A DNA stretch of 64,000 nucleotides from Streptomyces filamentosus (lineage in GTDB: Bacteria > Actinomycetota > Actinomycetes > Streptomycetales > Streptomycetaceae), in contig NZ_BNBE01000001.1 of assembly GCF_014654895.1 (NCBI RefSeq), positions 3,432,501 to 3,496,500 of the forward strand, in the 5' to 3' direction. Made by a program: the position numbers and the translations under genes. The stretch's first letter is position 1. Each line of letters begins with the position of its first letter. Below are positions 16,732 to 25,861 of this stretch, in pieces. The notes under the pieces are model-generated. The model was not told the DNA's origin. It saw only the letters and a program-made list of their open reading frames with translations, and made no database searches.

Positions 16732-18065
16732 GCCGCCCGCCCGCGCCCGCCGCCCCCGCCGTCTCCGTCGCCGAACTGGACCTCGACGCGTCCGGCGCCC
16801 CGCTCCGGCTCCGCCCCGCCCCCGGCGCCCCGCCGGTCGTCCCCGGCGAGGTCTACGCCCTCGTCCGCGCCGCGGGACGCCCGGTCGCCACCGTCCTCGC
16901 CCGCTACGAGGACGGCGAGGACCCGGCCCGGATCCTCGCCGCGCTCGCGGCGGAGCGGCGGACGGCGGACACCGCCCCCCGGGCCGACGCCGAACGGCGG
17001 GCGGCGGAGTTCGACGCGGCGGGGACGGCGGCCACGAGGGCGTCCGCGACGGCGACCGGGGCCTCCGCCCCTCCGCCCCGCGCCTCCGTCGTCGTCGCCA
17101 CCCGGGAGCGCCCCGCGTCCCTCGCCCGCGCGCTCGACTCGCTCCTCGCGCAGGACCACCCGGACCACGAGCTGATCGTCGTCGACAACGCGCCCCGCAC
17201 CACCGCCACCCGCGACCTGGTCACCGGCGGGCGGTACGCGCGGCACGGCGTCCGGTACGTCCGCGAGGACCGCCCCGGGCTCGCCGCCGCCCACAACACG
17301 GGGGCGGCCGCGGCGGACGGCGAGGTCCTCGCCTTCACCGACGACGACGTGATCGCCGACCCGCGCTGGCTGAGCGCCCTCGCCGCGCCCTTCGCCGCCG
17401 ATCCCGGGCTCGGCTGCGTCACCGGCCTGATCCTGCCCGCCCGGCTGTCCACCCCCGCGCAGGTCCTCCTCGAATCCCACGGCGGCTTCGCCAAGGGCTT
17501 CGCGCCGCGCCTGTACGACCCGGCCCGGCCGCCCGCCGACGAACCCCTCTTCCCGTTCACGGCCGGCAGCTTCGGCTCCGGCGCCAACATGGCCTTCCGG
17601 GCCTCCGCGCTCCGCCGCGCGGGCGGCTTCGACCCGGCCACCGGCACCGGGACCCCGGCGCGCGGCGGCGACGACCTGTACGCCTTCGTCGCCGTCCTCG
17701 CCACCGGCCACCGCCTGCGCTACACCCCCGACGCCCTCGTCTGGCACCACCACCGCGAGACCTGGCAGGACCTGGAGAACCAGGCGTACGGCTACGGCGC
17801 CGGGCTCACCGCGTACCTCACCGCCACCCTCGTCCGCCGCCCCGCCCTGCTGCCCGCGCTCCTCGCCCGCCTGCCGCGCGGCCTCGCCCACGCCCGGACG
17901 ATGACCGCGGCACGCGGCGGGAGCCCCGGCGGGGGCGTCCCCGGCGCGCACGGCACCCACCACCACCCGTGGCCCGCCGCCCTCTCCCGCCTGGAGCGGC
18001 GCGGCATGCTCCACGGCCCGGCGGGCTACCTCAAGGCGCGCCTGACCCGCCGGAGCGGCCGATGA
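16728..18065 (+). CDS. Family 2 glycosyltransferase with N-terminal extension
   Basis: A 445-residue protein starting at the ATG at 16728 (ATGA overlap). Residues ~1-115 are an extra domain (VAELDLDASGAPLRL; VVPGEVYALVRAAGRPVATV). From ~118 a GT-A fold follows: ASVVVATRERPASLARALDS, ELIVVDNAP, the metal-binding DDD in AFTDDDVIAD, and an acceptor-side GGDDLYAFVAVLATGHRL. The C-terminal region has no strong TM, so it is probably cytosolic or peripheral. It likely adds a sugar to a lipid-linked polysaccharide intermediate. It overlaps the deacetylase gene by ATGA. Confidence 0.88.
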   Translation: MSRPPAPAAPAVSVAELDLDASGAPLRLRPAPGAPPVVPGEVYALVRAAGRPVATVLARYEDGEDPARILAALAAERRTADTAPRADAERRAAEFDAAGTAATRASATATGASAPPPRASVVVATRERPASLARALDSLLAQDHPDHELIVVDNAPRTTATRDLVTGGRYARHGVRYVREDRPGLAAAHNTGAAAADGEVLAFTDDDVIADPRWLSALAAPFAADPGLGCVTGLILPARLSTPAQVLLESHGGFAKGFAPRLYDPARPPADEPLFPFTAGSFGSGANMAFRASALRRAGGFDPATGTGTPARGGDDLYAFVAVLATGHRLRYTPDALVWHHHRETWQDLENQAYGYGAGLTAYLTATLVRRPALLPALLARLPRGLAHARTMTAARGGSPGGGVPGAHGTHHHPWPAALSRLERRGMLHGPAGYLKARLTRRSGR

Positions 18066-18853
18066 CCCGCATCCCCGTCCTCCTCTACCACCCCGTGACG
18101 GACGATCCGCCCGCGTGGATCGCCGAATTCGCCGTCACGCCAAGGCAGTTCGCCTCCCACCTGGACGCGATCGCCGACAGCGGCCGCACCCCGCTCACCA
18201 TCGGAGCCCTCACCGGACACCTCGCCGCCGGGACGCCGCTGCCGCCCAGGCCCGTCGTCCTCACCTTCGACGACGGCTTCGCCGACCTCGCCGGGCCCAC
18301 CGCGGAGGCGCTGGCCGCCCGCGCCCTGCCCGCCACCGCGTACCTCACCACCGGCGCCCTCGCCCCCGGCCGCCCCTGCCTCCTGCCGCCCGCCCCGATG
18401 ATGACCCTGGCGCAGGCCCCCCGCCTGGAGGAGCACGGCCTGGAGATCGGCGCCCACACCGTCAGCCACCCCCAGCTCGACACCCTCCGGCCCGCCGCGC
18501 TCCGCCGCGAACTCGCCGACCCCAAGGCGGAGCTGGAGGACCTCCTCGGCCACGAGGTCCGCCACCTCGCCTACCCGCACGGCTACAACAGCCCCGCCGT
18601 CCGCCGCGCCGCGCGGGCCGCCGGCTACGCCTCCGCCGTCGCCGTCCGCCACGCCCTCAGCTCCCCGGCCGACGAACCCTTCCGCATCGCCCGCCTCATC
18701 GTCCGCCGCACCCACACCACCGCCGACGTCCGGGCCTGGCTCGCCGGCACCGGCGCCCGCACCGCCCCCTACCCCGACTCCCTCCCCACCCTCGGCTGGC
18801 GCCTCTACCGCAGGACCCGAGCCCTCCTGAAAGGTCCGGAGTTCGCGGGCTGA
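18062..18853 (+). CDS. Polysaccharide deacetylase (CE4, NodB fold)
   Basis: A 263-residue protein. The NodB motifs are intact: LTFDDGF (catalytic base and metal Asp, about 76-82), AHTVSHPQL (zinc His pair, about 137-145), and AYPHGYNSPAVRRA (motif 3). No signal peptide is apparent, so it may deacetylate a lipid-linked intermediate inside the cell or be exported by an unseen route. The start at 18062 overlaps the glycosyltransferase stop. A deacetylase beside an acyltransferase suggests the polymer contains N-acetylated or acylated sugars. Confidence 0.88.
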   Translation: MTRIPVLLYHPVTDDPPAWIAEFAVTPRQFASHLDAIADSGRTPLTIGALTGHLAAGTPLPPRPVVLTFDDGFADLAGPTAEALAARALPATAYLTTGALAPGRPCLLPPAPMMTLAQAPRLEEHGLEIGAHTVSHPQLDTLRPAALRRELADPKAELEDLLGHEVRHLAYPHGYNSPAVRRAARAAGYASAVAVRHALSSPADEPFRIARLIVRRTHTTADVRAWLAGTGARTAPYPDSLPTLGWRLYRRTRALLKGPEFAG

Positions 18854-18966
18854 GCGACACCGCCAAGATCATCAAACCCCGCACCCGAAGCGGGAGTTGT
18901 GCACCAGGACCCGACCGAAGTACGTTTCCTGGCTCCGTCAGGGGACAGTGGGGGGAGAACCACACC

Positions 18967-20856
18967 GTGCAGCACCACCAGACTCCGCAAACCACACCCG
19001 CCCCACCCCGCCCCACCACCACCCCCCACCCGAAGGCCCCGCGCCCGGGCACCGCCGGACCCCCCGCCTGGCTGTCCCCGGCCCTCCTGGTCCTCGGCCT
19101 CGGACTGTGGGGACTCGCGCTGCCCCTGGTCGACTTCCGCTCCATGGAGGACTACGGACTCCTGGACCGGCTGCCCCTCCCCTTCTACGCCTCCCTCGTC
19201 GTCCTCACCGCCGGCTTCCTGGTGGCGCTGCGCCGCGCGGGCACCGCCCCGGGCTGGCCGCTCGTCCACTGCGTCGCGCTGCTCGTCGCCCTCAAGGCGG
19301 CCCCCGCCGTCCTCTACGACGCCGTGCGCTACCCCTGGGCGTCCAAGCACGACGCCGTCGTCAGCGCCCTCCTCGGTGCCGGTGAACTCCGCCCGTACGC
19401 CGGGCTGTCCGGCAACATGTCCGCCTACGACCAGTGGCCCGGCTTCTTCACCCTCAACGCGGCGCTCGTCCGCGCCTTCGGCGTCGAGTCCACCGCCGCC
19501 TACCTCAACTGGGCTCCCATTGTCCTCGGCCTGATCCTCCTGCCGGTGCTTGTGCTCCTCTACCGCACCTTCACCGAGGACTGGCGGCTGGTGTGGACCG
19601 CCGTCTGGATCTTCCAGCTCGCCAACTGGGTCGGCCAGGACTACCTGGCGCCGCAGGGACTCGCGTACGTCCTCCACCTCACCGTACTCACCGTCGTCCT
19701 GCGCCACTTCGTCCGTCCCGGCGCGGCGGACCGGCTCGGGGACCGGGCCGCGCTCGATCCGGCCGCCGCGGGTGTGCCGCCGGCCACGAGCACCCGGCAG
19801 CGTGCGATCGGCGTCCTCGTCCTGGCCCCGCTGATCCTCGCAATCAACGCGGTCCACCAGCTCACCCCGGTCATGCTCTGCGTCGTCCTGGCCGCCCTCT
19901 GCCTCACCCGCCGCTACCGCAACCTGGGCCTCCTCGCCGTCACCGGCCTGATCACGCTGGCCTGGGACCTCACCATGGGCCGCCCGCTCTTCCTGGAGAC
20001 CCTCGCCACCCTGAAGGACTCCCTCGGTCGGCTCACCCAGAACTCCCGCGCCGGCTACACCGGACAGCTCACCGGACCCGGCCCCGAACTCGCCGGCCGG
20101 GCCGGCATCGCCATGGCCCTCGCCGTCGCCCTCTGCGCCGTGATCGCCGTCCTCGCCCGCCGCCGGCTCACCCGCAGCACCCTTCCGCTGCTGCTCGCCT
20201 CGGCGGCCCCCCTGCCGCTCTTCGCCGTCAACGACTACGGCGGGGAGATGCTCTTCCGCGTCTACCTTTTCGGGCTGCCCGGCGCCGCCTTCTTCGCCGC
20301 CGCAGCGCTCGTCCCCGCCGCGGGAGGCGCCCGCCGCAGCCGCGGCGCCCTCGCCCGCCGCCGGATCACCGCCGTCGCCCTGCCCGCTGTCCTCCTGGCC
20401 CTCACTGCCGGCTTCCTGCCCGCCTACTACGGCAAGGACGCCATGTACTACACCCCGCCCGCCGAGTCCGCGCTCGTCACCCGCGCCATCGACCGGATGC
20501 CCGCCGGCGGGCTGCTCCTCGCCACCTCCGGCTCCTTCCCGCAGGCCTTGCACCGCTACGACGAGGTCGAGCACTGGTGGTTCTGCGAACAGGACCCCGC
20601 CGAGAACGAGCGGATGCTCGTCGACCCCGCCCGCTATCTCGCCGACCGCATCCCCCCGGGGGCCGCCGTCCACGTCGTCCTCACCCGCACCCAGGACGTC
20701 TACACCGCGGGCGAGGGACTGCTGCCGTCCGGCGGCTTCGCCCTCCTGCGCGACCGCCTCAAGGCGTCCCCGCTCTTCAGGACCGTCGAGGAGCAGCCGT
20801 ACGGCATCGTCCTCGCCTACGCCCCGTCGACCACCACCCCGGGCGGTGCCTCGTGA
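18967..20856 (+). CDS. Polytopic membrane protein, putative GT-C-type glycosyltransferase
   Basis: A 629-residue protein starting at the GTG at 18967, with GGGGGGAG upstream. After a Pro/Thr-rich cytosolic start (about 45 residues) come roughly a dozen TM segments (e.g. LSPALLVLGLGLWGLAL; IVLGLILLPVLVLLY; LPAVLLALTAGFLPAYYG). The C-terminal ~125 residues are soluble (MYYTPPAESALVTRAIDRMP). This resembles membrane glycosyltransferase-like or polymerase-like proteins of polysaccharide clusters, but no catalytic motif is certain. The 113-bp gap before it probably holds its own promoter. It overlaps the small membrane protein gene by GTGA. Confidence 0.75.
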   Translation: MQHHQTPQTTPAPPRPTTTPHPKAPRPGTAGPPAWLSPALLVLGLGLWGLALPLVDFRSMEDYGLLDRLPLPFYASLVVLTAGFLVALRRAGTAPGWPLVHCVALLVALKAAPAVLYDAVRYPWASKHDAVVSALLGAGELRPYAGLSGNMSAYDQWPGFFTLNAALVRAFGVESTAAYLNWAPIVLGLILLPVLVLLYRTFTEDWRLVWTAVWIFQLANWVGQDYLAPQGLAYVLHLTVLTVVLRHFVRPGAADRLGDRAALDPAAAGVPPATSTRQRAIGVLVLAPLILAINAVHQLTPVMLCVVLAALCLTRRYRNLGLLAVTGLITLAWDLTMGRPLFLETLATLKDSLGRLTQNSRAGYTGQLTGPGPELAGRAGIAMALAVALCAVIAVLARRRLTRSTLPLLLASAAPLPLFAVNDYGGEMLFRVYLFGLPGAAFFAAAALVPAAGGARRSRGALARRRITAVALPAVLLALTAGFLPAYYGKDAMYYTPPAESALVTRAIDRMPAGGLLLATSGSFPQALHRYDEVEHWWFCEQDPAENERMLVDPARYLADRIPPGAAVHVVLTRTQDVYTAGEGLLPSGGFALLRDRLKASPLFRTVEEQPYGIVLAYAPSTTTPGGAS

Positions 20857-21269
20857 CCGTGAACCCGAACCCGAACCCGACAGCGGCCTCCCGCGCCCCC
20901 CGGGCCGGGGCCAGGGCCGTCCTCGCCGTCTCCGGCTGGCTCGCCCTCGCCGCGACCCTGCTGCCCAACGCCTTCCCGCTGCGCTGGCCGCCGGTGCTCC
21001 TCTTCGTCTGCCTCGGACCCGGCCTCGCCCTGCTCCACCCCCGGCCGCGCGGACCGCGTCCCGGCACCCGCTTGGAGACGTTCGCGCTCGCCGCGCCGCT
21101 CAGCCTCTCCCTCGCCGCCCTCACCTCCACCGGCCTCTTCCTGGCCGGGAGCTTTTCCGTGGCCGCCTTCCTCGTCCCGCTCGCCGCCCTCACCACCGTC
21201 GCCGCCCTGCTGCCCGGCCTCCCGCTGCCCGCCGCCACGGGCACCGCCCAGTCCGGCGGGGGCCGGTGA
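20853..21269 (+). CDS. Small membrane protein with Asn-Pro repeat N-terminus
   Basis: A 138-residue protein between two coupled genes (GTGA overlaps on both sides), which supports it as real. It begins MTVNPNPNPTAASRAPRA from an (AACCCG)n tract, followed by about four TM helices (AVLAVSGWLALAATLLPNAF; PPVLLFVCLGPGLALL; LAAPLSLSLAALTSTGLFL; VAAFLVPLAALTTVAALLPG). No family recognised. A role as a small subunit of the large membrane protein upstream is an inference from coupling. Confidence 0.68.
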   Translation: MTVNPNPNPTAASRAPRAGARAVLAVSGWLALAATLLPNAFPLRWPPVLLFVCLGPGLALLHPRPRGPRPGTRLETFALAAPLSLSLAALTSTGLFLAGSFSVAAFLVPLAALTTVAALLPGLPLPAATGTAQSGGGR

Positions 21270-22327
21270 CCGGACGGCGTGCCCGGGGCGCCTCCGGCGG
21301 ACGCCTCACCGCTGCGCTCGCCGCCGTCGTCGCGCTGATCGCCGGGATCGGTGCCTGGGCGACCACCACCGGGCGCGACGCCGACTGCACCCCCGACCAC
21401 CGGCTCGTCGCCCCCTGCGGCGCCTGGTGGGGCGCGTACGTCCCCTACGACGAGGACGGCTCGCTCACCCGCCCCGTGCACGCATTCGAACAGAGGATCG
21501 GCCGCAGGCTCGACCTCGTCTACGCCTACCACGACATGTCGGGCAACCGCCTCGACGGGACGCTCCTCACCGAGGACGAAGGGGAACTCGGCCGCGATCG
21601 GCTGCTGATGCTCGCCTGGGAGTCCACCGTCTGGCGGGAGCCCCACCACGCGGGCTGGACCGAGACCCAGCTCGGCTGGCGGAACATCGCCTCGGGGAAG
21701 TACGACGCCGAGGTGATCGACCCGCAGATCCGCCGCGTGAAGGCGTACGGGAAGCGGGTCTTCCTCTCCTTCGACCAGGAGGCCGACGCCCGCATCGGGG
21801 AGGGCGCCGGCACCCCCGAGGAGTACGTCGCCGCCTACCGGCACCTCCACGACCGCTTCCGGGAGTTCGGCGCCGACAACGTGGTCTGGGTCTGGACCGT
21901 CTCCGGCTACCTGGGCATGGCCGAGGAGATGAAGGCGCTCTACCCCGGCGACCGGTACGTCGACTGGATCGGCATGGACCAGTACAACTACTACCGCTGC
22001 CACGACACCGACACCTGGCGGGACTTCGAGGAGAGCCAGCGCCCCTCCTACGACTGGCTCCGCGCGAACGTCTCCGCCGACAAGCCGGTCATGCTCGCCG
22101 AGTACGCCACCGCCCCCGACCCGGAGCGCCCGGAGCGGCAGCGGGACTGGTACGCGCGGATCCCCGAGGTCGCGCCGACCCTGCCCGAGGCCCGGGCGTA
22201 CGTCCACTGGAACCGCGCCGTCCCCGGCCCCGGCTGCGACCTGACCGTCGACTCCGGCCCCGGCCTGCAGGGCTACCGGGAGGCGGGCCGGGCCCCGTAC
22301 TTCCGGCAGCCCCTGCCGAAGGGCTGA
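21266..22327 (+). CDS. GH26-like glycoside hydrolase, membrane-anchored
   Basis: A 353-residue protein from the GTG at 21266 (GTGA overlap). One N-terminal TM or signal (about 14-31), then an extracytoplasmic domain. It looks like family GH26: LDLVYAYHDMSG, FLSFDQEADARIG (expected acid/base Glu), NVVWVWTVSGYL, YVDWIGMDQYNYY, and PVMLAEYATAPD (expected nucleophile Glu). GH26 proteins cleave beta-mannans and related glucans, and such members in synthesis loci may trim or release the polymer. Substrate is inferred only. It ends 7 bp from the convergent flippase gene. Confidence 0.8.
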   Translation: MTGRRARGASGGRLTAALAAVVALIAGIGAWATTTGRDADCTPDHRLVAPCGAWWGAYVPYDEDGSLTRPVHAFEQRIGRRLDLVYAYHDMSGNRLDGTLLTEDEGELGRDRLLMLAWESTVWREPHHAGWTETQLGWRNIASGKYDAEVIDPQIRRVKAYGKRVFLSFDQEADARIGEGAGTPEEYVAAYRHLHDRFREFGADNVVWVWTVSGYLGMAEEMKALYPGDRYVDWIGMDQYNYYRCHDTDTWRDFEESQRPSYDWLRANVSADKPVMLAEYATAPDPERPERQRDWYARIPEVAPTLPEARAYVHWNRAVPGPGCDLTVDSGPGLQGYREAGRAPYFRQPLPKG

Positions 22328-22334
22328 CGCGCCC

Positions 22335-24458
22335 TCAGGCCCGCAGTCCCCGGATCGCGTACGCCGCCATCGTGATGCCGGTCAGGCCGAGGAGCACGGG
22401 GAGGGGTGTGGTGGCGAAGAGCTGCTGGCCGGACCAGCCGGCCCAGGCCAGCACCCAGACGGCGCCGGCGGTGACGCGGGGGGGCGCGCCGCAGACGCGC
22501 AGGAGGACGGCGGACAGGAGGAGGCAGAGGGCCTGGGCGGCGACGGGGGCGGTCTCGGCGGGCGGGCCCGGGGGGAGGAGCGCGGCGCCGGGGCCGGTGG
22601 CGGGCGGGGAGGGCAGGCCGAGGAGGGTCGGGGCGGTGTGCAGGGCGAGGAAGGTGACGGTCAGGACGGCCGTCGCGTAGCCGGGGCGGAAGGCGCGCGG
22701 GGCGACGGCCGCGCCCTGGAGGGCGACCAGGAGCAGGCCGGCCAGCAGGGTGGGGACCGGCAGGGCGGCCAGCAGGCCGGTGCCGGAGAGCCGGGTCGCG
22801 GCGAGGGGTTCGGCGAGGGCGAGCGGGGTCCAGAAGGCCGCCGCCGCGAGTCCCAGCAGGGCCCACAGGACGGGAGCCGCCGCCTTCCCCGCGGGGGGCG
22901 GGGGAGGGGGCGTGCGGCGGACCGGCGGCGCGGGGCGGTGCGGCGGGCGCTGGTGGGGGACGTACACGGGGATGCCGAAGGCCGGGGTCACCGTGTCCTG
23001 GGCCGCCGTGGAGCGCAGGTAGGCGTTCTGCCGCGCCCAGCCCGTCCCGTACGCGTCGTCGTCGGCGAAGGAGGAGGTGGGGGCCGGGGCGGGGGTTCGT
23101 TCCGGGGCGTGCGGCGGCGGGGTCCTGAGGACCGCCCGCAGGCCGGGGACGCACACCGCTGCCATCACCGTCATGCCGCCGAGGACCGCCATCCCGGCCC
23201 CGTCGATGCCGAAGGGGCCGAGGAGGACGGCCGCGCCGCCGAGGACGAGGACGCACATGCCGGCCTGGACGGCGGCGAGCATGCCGGTGCGGCCCTGCAC
23301 GCGGAGGACCCCGATGTACAGCTCCACCGCGACCCGGGGGAGCGCCCCGGCGGCCAGCAGCCGCAGCACCGTCGTGCCGTGTTCGGTGTAGCCCGCGCCG
23401 AAGGGGGTGAGGATCAGCGGCGCGAAGAGGACGAGGACGAGGACGACGGGGACGAGCAGCAGCACCATCCGGCGCAGCGCGCCCCGCACGCCCTCGGCGA
23501 GCGAGCCGGGGCTGTGGGAGGCGTGCGCGGTGAGCGAGGAGGCCATGTTGATGGCCATGAACTCCATGGTGCCGCCGACGGTGTACGCCGTGTAGAAGAA
23601 GGCGTTGTGCGCGGCGTCGAAGCGGACGGCGACCATGACCGGCAGCAGGCTGATCATGAGGAGGCTGAAGAGGGCGCCGGCGGCGTCCCCGGCGACGAAG
23701 CGGCCGATCTCGCGGTACGAGGGCGGCTCGCGGTCCCGGTCGGCGCGGGCCTGCCGGGGGATGAGCCGGCGGAAGACCAGCCAGGCGAGCGGCAGCGTGG
23801 AGAGCGCGATCGCCGCCGCCCAGGAGACGAAGACGCCGAGCACGGGCAGGGCGCCGGCGAGGAGCACGAGCAGGACGAGCTTGCCGACGGAGAAGACGGC
23901 GTTGCCGACCGGCACCCAGACGGCCTTCCGCAGGCCGGTGAGGACCCCGTCCTGGAGGGTGAGCAACGCCCAGCCGACCGAGGACAGGGTGAAGAAGATC
24001 CCGGCGGAGACGGTGCCGAGGGGCGCGTACGAGGGTCCCCACAGGTCCAGGGTGAGCAGGAAGATCCCGGAGGCGGCGGCCACCACGACCGTGCTGAGCA
24101 GGTAGAGGCGGACGACGAGGGGGCCGGTGGCGCGGCCGGCCCGGGGGACGTAGCGGACGACGGCGCCGGTGAGGGTGGTGGCGGTGAGGGAGGCGAGCAT
24201 CCGCTGGGCGGCGATGGCGGCGGAGCCCTGGCCGACGGCCTCCTCCGAGTAGTGGCGGGCGGCGACCAGCCAGAAGCCGAGGCCGAGGGCGGCGGAGACG
24301 CCGGTGGAGAGCATCAGGGCGTAGGCGTTGCGGAAGAGGGAGTCCTCGCCGCCGCCCGCGCCCCCGCCCGCCCCCCTGTCCTTCGCCTCGGACGTGCCGG
24401 TGCCGGGGGTCCCGGGGGCGTCGGGGGCCGTGCTCCTGGCCCGTACGGCGTCGCTCAC
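22335..24458 (-). CDS. Polysaccharide flippase (Wzx/MATE-like) with extra C-terminal membrane domain
   Basis: A 707-residue protein starting at the GTG at 24458, overlapping the aminotransferase stop (GTGA). Residues ~38-470 hold about 12-14 TM helices in the oligosaccharide flippase pattern (FRNAYALMLSTGVSAALGLG at the first helix; REIGRFVAGDAAGALF mid-protein). A Pro-rich cytosolic linker follows (about 475-560), then about five further TM helices (about 565-700). Typical flippases have ~400-500 residues, so the C-terminal block is an addition of unknown role. It likely moves a lipid-linked glycan across the membrane. Confidence 0.83.
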   Translation of the reverse strand: MSDAVRARSTAPDAPGTPGTGTSEAKDRGAGGGAGGGEDSLFRNAYALMLSTGVSAALGLGFWLVAARHYSEEAVGQGSAAIAAQRMLASLTATTLTGAVVRYVPRAGRATGPLVVRLYLLSTVVVAAASGIFLLTLDLWGPSYAPLGTVSAGIFFTLSSVGWALLTLQDGVLTGLRKAVWVPVGNAVFSVGKLVLLVLLAGALPVLGVFVSWAAAIALSTLPLAWLVFRRLIPRQARADRDREPPSYREIGRFVAGDAAGALFSLLMISLLPVMVAVRFDAAHNAFFYTAYTVGGTMEFMAINMASSLTAHASHSPGSLAEGVRGALRRMVLLLVPVVLVLVLFAPLILTPFGAGYTEHGTTVLRLLAAGALPRVAVELYIGVLRVQGRTGMLAAVQAGMCVLVLGGAAVLLGPFGIDGAGMAVLGGMTVMAAVCVPGLRAVLRTPPPHAPERTPAPAPTSSFADDDAYGTGWARQNAYLRSTAAQDTVTPAFGIPVYVPHQRPPHRPAPPVRRTPPPPPPAGKAAAPVLWALLGLAAAAFWTPLALAEPLAATRLSGTGLLAALPVPTLLAGLLLVALQGAAVAPRAFRPGYATAVLTVTFLALHTAPTLLGLPSPPATGPGAALLPPGPPAETAPVAAQALCLLLSAVLLRVCGAPPRVTAGAVWVLAWAGWSGQQLFATTPLPVLLGLTGITMAAYAIRGLRA

Positions 24459-25708
24459 CGGGCGCCGCCGGGGGCGGGCGCGGGCACGGCGGGCCGGGCG
24501 CCCGAGGCGCGCAGGGCGGCCAGGGCCTCGTCGGCGCGGCGCGGGTCCACGGGCAGGGCGTGCCGGGCGAACCAGGCGGCGGGCGCGGGGTCGGGGGAGG
24601 GGTCGGTGAAATCGGCCCCGGCGTAGGCGTCGAGCGGCGGGTCGTAGAGGTAGCCGACGGGGATCCCGCGGCGGGCGAGCGCGGCGGCGGCGGCCTCCCG
24701 GTCCTCGACCAGGAGCGGCACCCGGAAGAGCGGCTGGACCCGGCCGCCGGCGGGGGCGTCCGGGGAGGCGTACTCGGTGGCCAGGAGGCGGGCGGTGCCC
24801 GCGCGGTGGGCGTCGAGGACGGCGTCGAGGGCGGCGAGCCGGGTGCGGACGCGGCGCAGCCGGGCGGGGCCGGTACGGAGCCGGTAGTCGTGCAGGTCGA
24901 CCCGGATCCAGGAGTGGAAGGGGTCGAGGGCGGGCGCGGCGCCGAGCGCCCGGGTCAGTTCGGCGGGGCGCAACGGCATCCGGATGCCGGGCCGTTCGTG
25001 CACGCCGAGGGCGCGCAGCGCGGCGTGCGCGGGCCGGGTCAGGCGCAGGGCGCGGGCGGCGGACTCGGCGTACGGGCGGGCGAGGCGGGCGAGTTCGCCT
25101 CCGGGCCCGGACGGGCGGAGCAGGGCGTCGCGTTCGGCGGCGAGCGCGACGCGCCGGGCGGGGTCGGCGACGGCGAGGAAGCCGCCGGTCCTGGCCCCGG
25201 CGTGCTTGGAGAGGCTGAAGACGGCGGCGTCGCCCCAGGCGCCGACCGGCCGGCCGCCGACGGTGGAGCCGATGGCGTGGGCGGCGTCCTCCAGGAGCGG
25301 GATGCCGAGCCGGTCGCAGCGCTCGCGCAGGCCGGGCGCCGGGTCGGGGTTGCCGTACAGGTTGGTGGTGAGGACGGCACAGAGCCCGGACCAGACGGCG
25401 TCGGGGACGGCCGCCGGGTCGAGGGAGCCGGTGTGCGGGTCGAGGGGCGCCTGGACGGGCCGGAGTCCCGCGGCGAGCACGACGAAGAAGATGACGTCGT
25501 CGTTGACCGGCGACATCAGGACCCGGCCGCCGGGCGGGCACCAGTGCCGCAGGGCGAGGTAGAGGCCGAGGCGGCAGGACGGCACGTAGAGGCAGTCCCG
25601 GCCGCCGAGCCGTGCCCGCATGCGCGCCTCCAGCTCGGCGTGCGCTCCCTGCGCCCCGCGTGCCCCGCGCGCTTCCTGCGCCCCGCGTGCCCCGTGTGCG
25701 GAAACCAT
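24455..25708 (-). CDS. DegT/DnrJ/EryC1/StrS-type PLP aminotransferase
   Basis: A 417-residue fold-I PLP protein. The start is the ATG at 25708, 5 bases after GGGGGAG. Features: LYVPSCRLGLYLALRHW (cofactor-phosphate region), LLEDAAHAIGST (Asp contacting PLP), and VFSLSKHAGARTGGFL with the expected Schiff-base Lys. The family makes amino sugars from nucleotide keto-sugars; some members are regulatory. The N-terminal ~25 residues are an Ala-Arg-Gly repeat. It is first in the two-gene minus-strand operon and would supply an amino sugar for the polymer, an inference from the locus. Confidence 0.82.
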   Translation of the reverse strand: MVSAHGARGAQEARGARGAQGAHAELEARMRARLGGRDCLYVPSCRLGLYLALRHWCPPGGRVLMSPVNDDVIFFVVLAAGLRPVQAPLDPHTGSLDPAAVPDAVWSGLCAVLTTNLYGNPDPAPGLRERCDRLGIPLLEDAAHAIGSTVGGRPVGAWGDAAVFSLSKHAGARTGGFLAVADPARRVALAAERDALLRPSGPGGELARLARPYAESAARALRLTRPAHAALRALGVHERPGIRMPLRPAELTRALGAAPALDPFHSWIRVDLHDYRLRTGPARLRRVRTRLAALDAVLDAHRAGTARLLATEYASPDAPAGGRVQPLFRVPLLVEDREAAAAALARRGIPVGYLYDPPLDAYAGADFTDPSPDPAPAAWFARHALPVDPRRADEALAALRASGARPAVPAPAPGGAR

Positions 25709-25861
25709 CGGACTCCCCCTGTTCCCCCCGGCCGTACGGAAGGGCCCGTCCGGGTCGCAGACCGTGAACGGGCCCTTTCCGTCACCATTTTGGCGGCTCG
25801 CGGGGGGACGCGGAGGCCATTCCGCCGGAGAGGAGGGGACGTTCCCCACCGGAGGGGCGGG

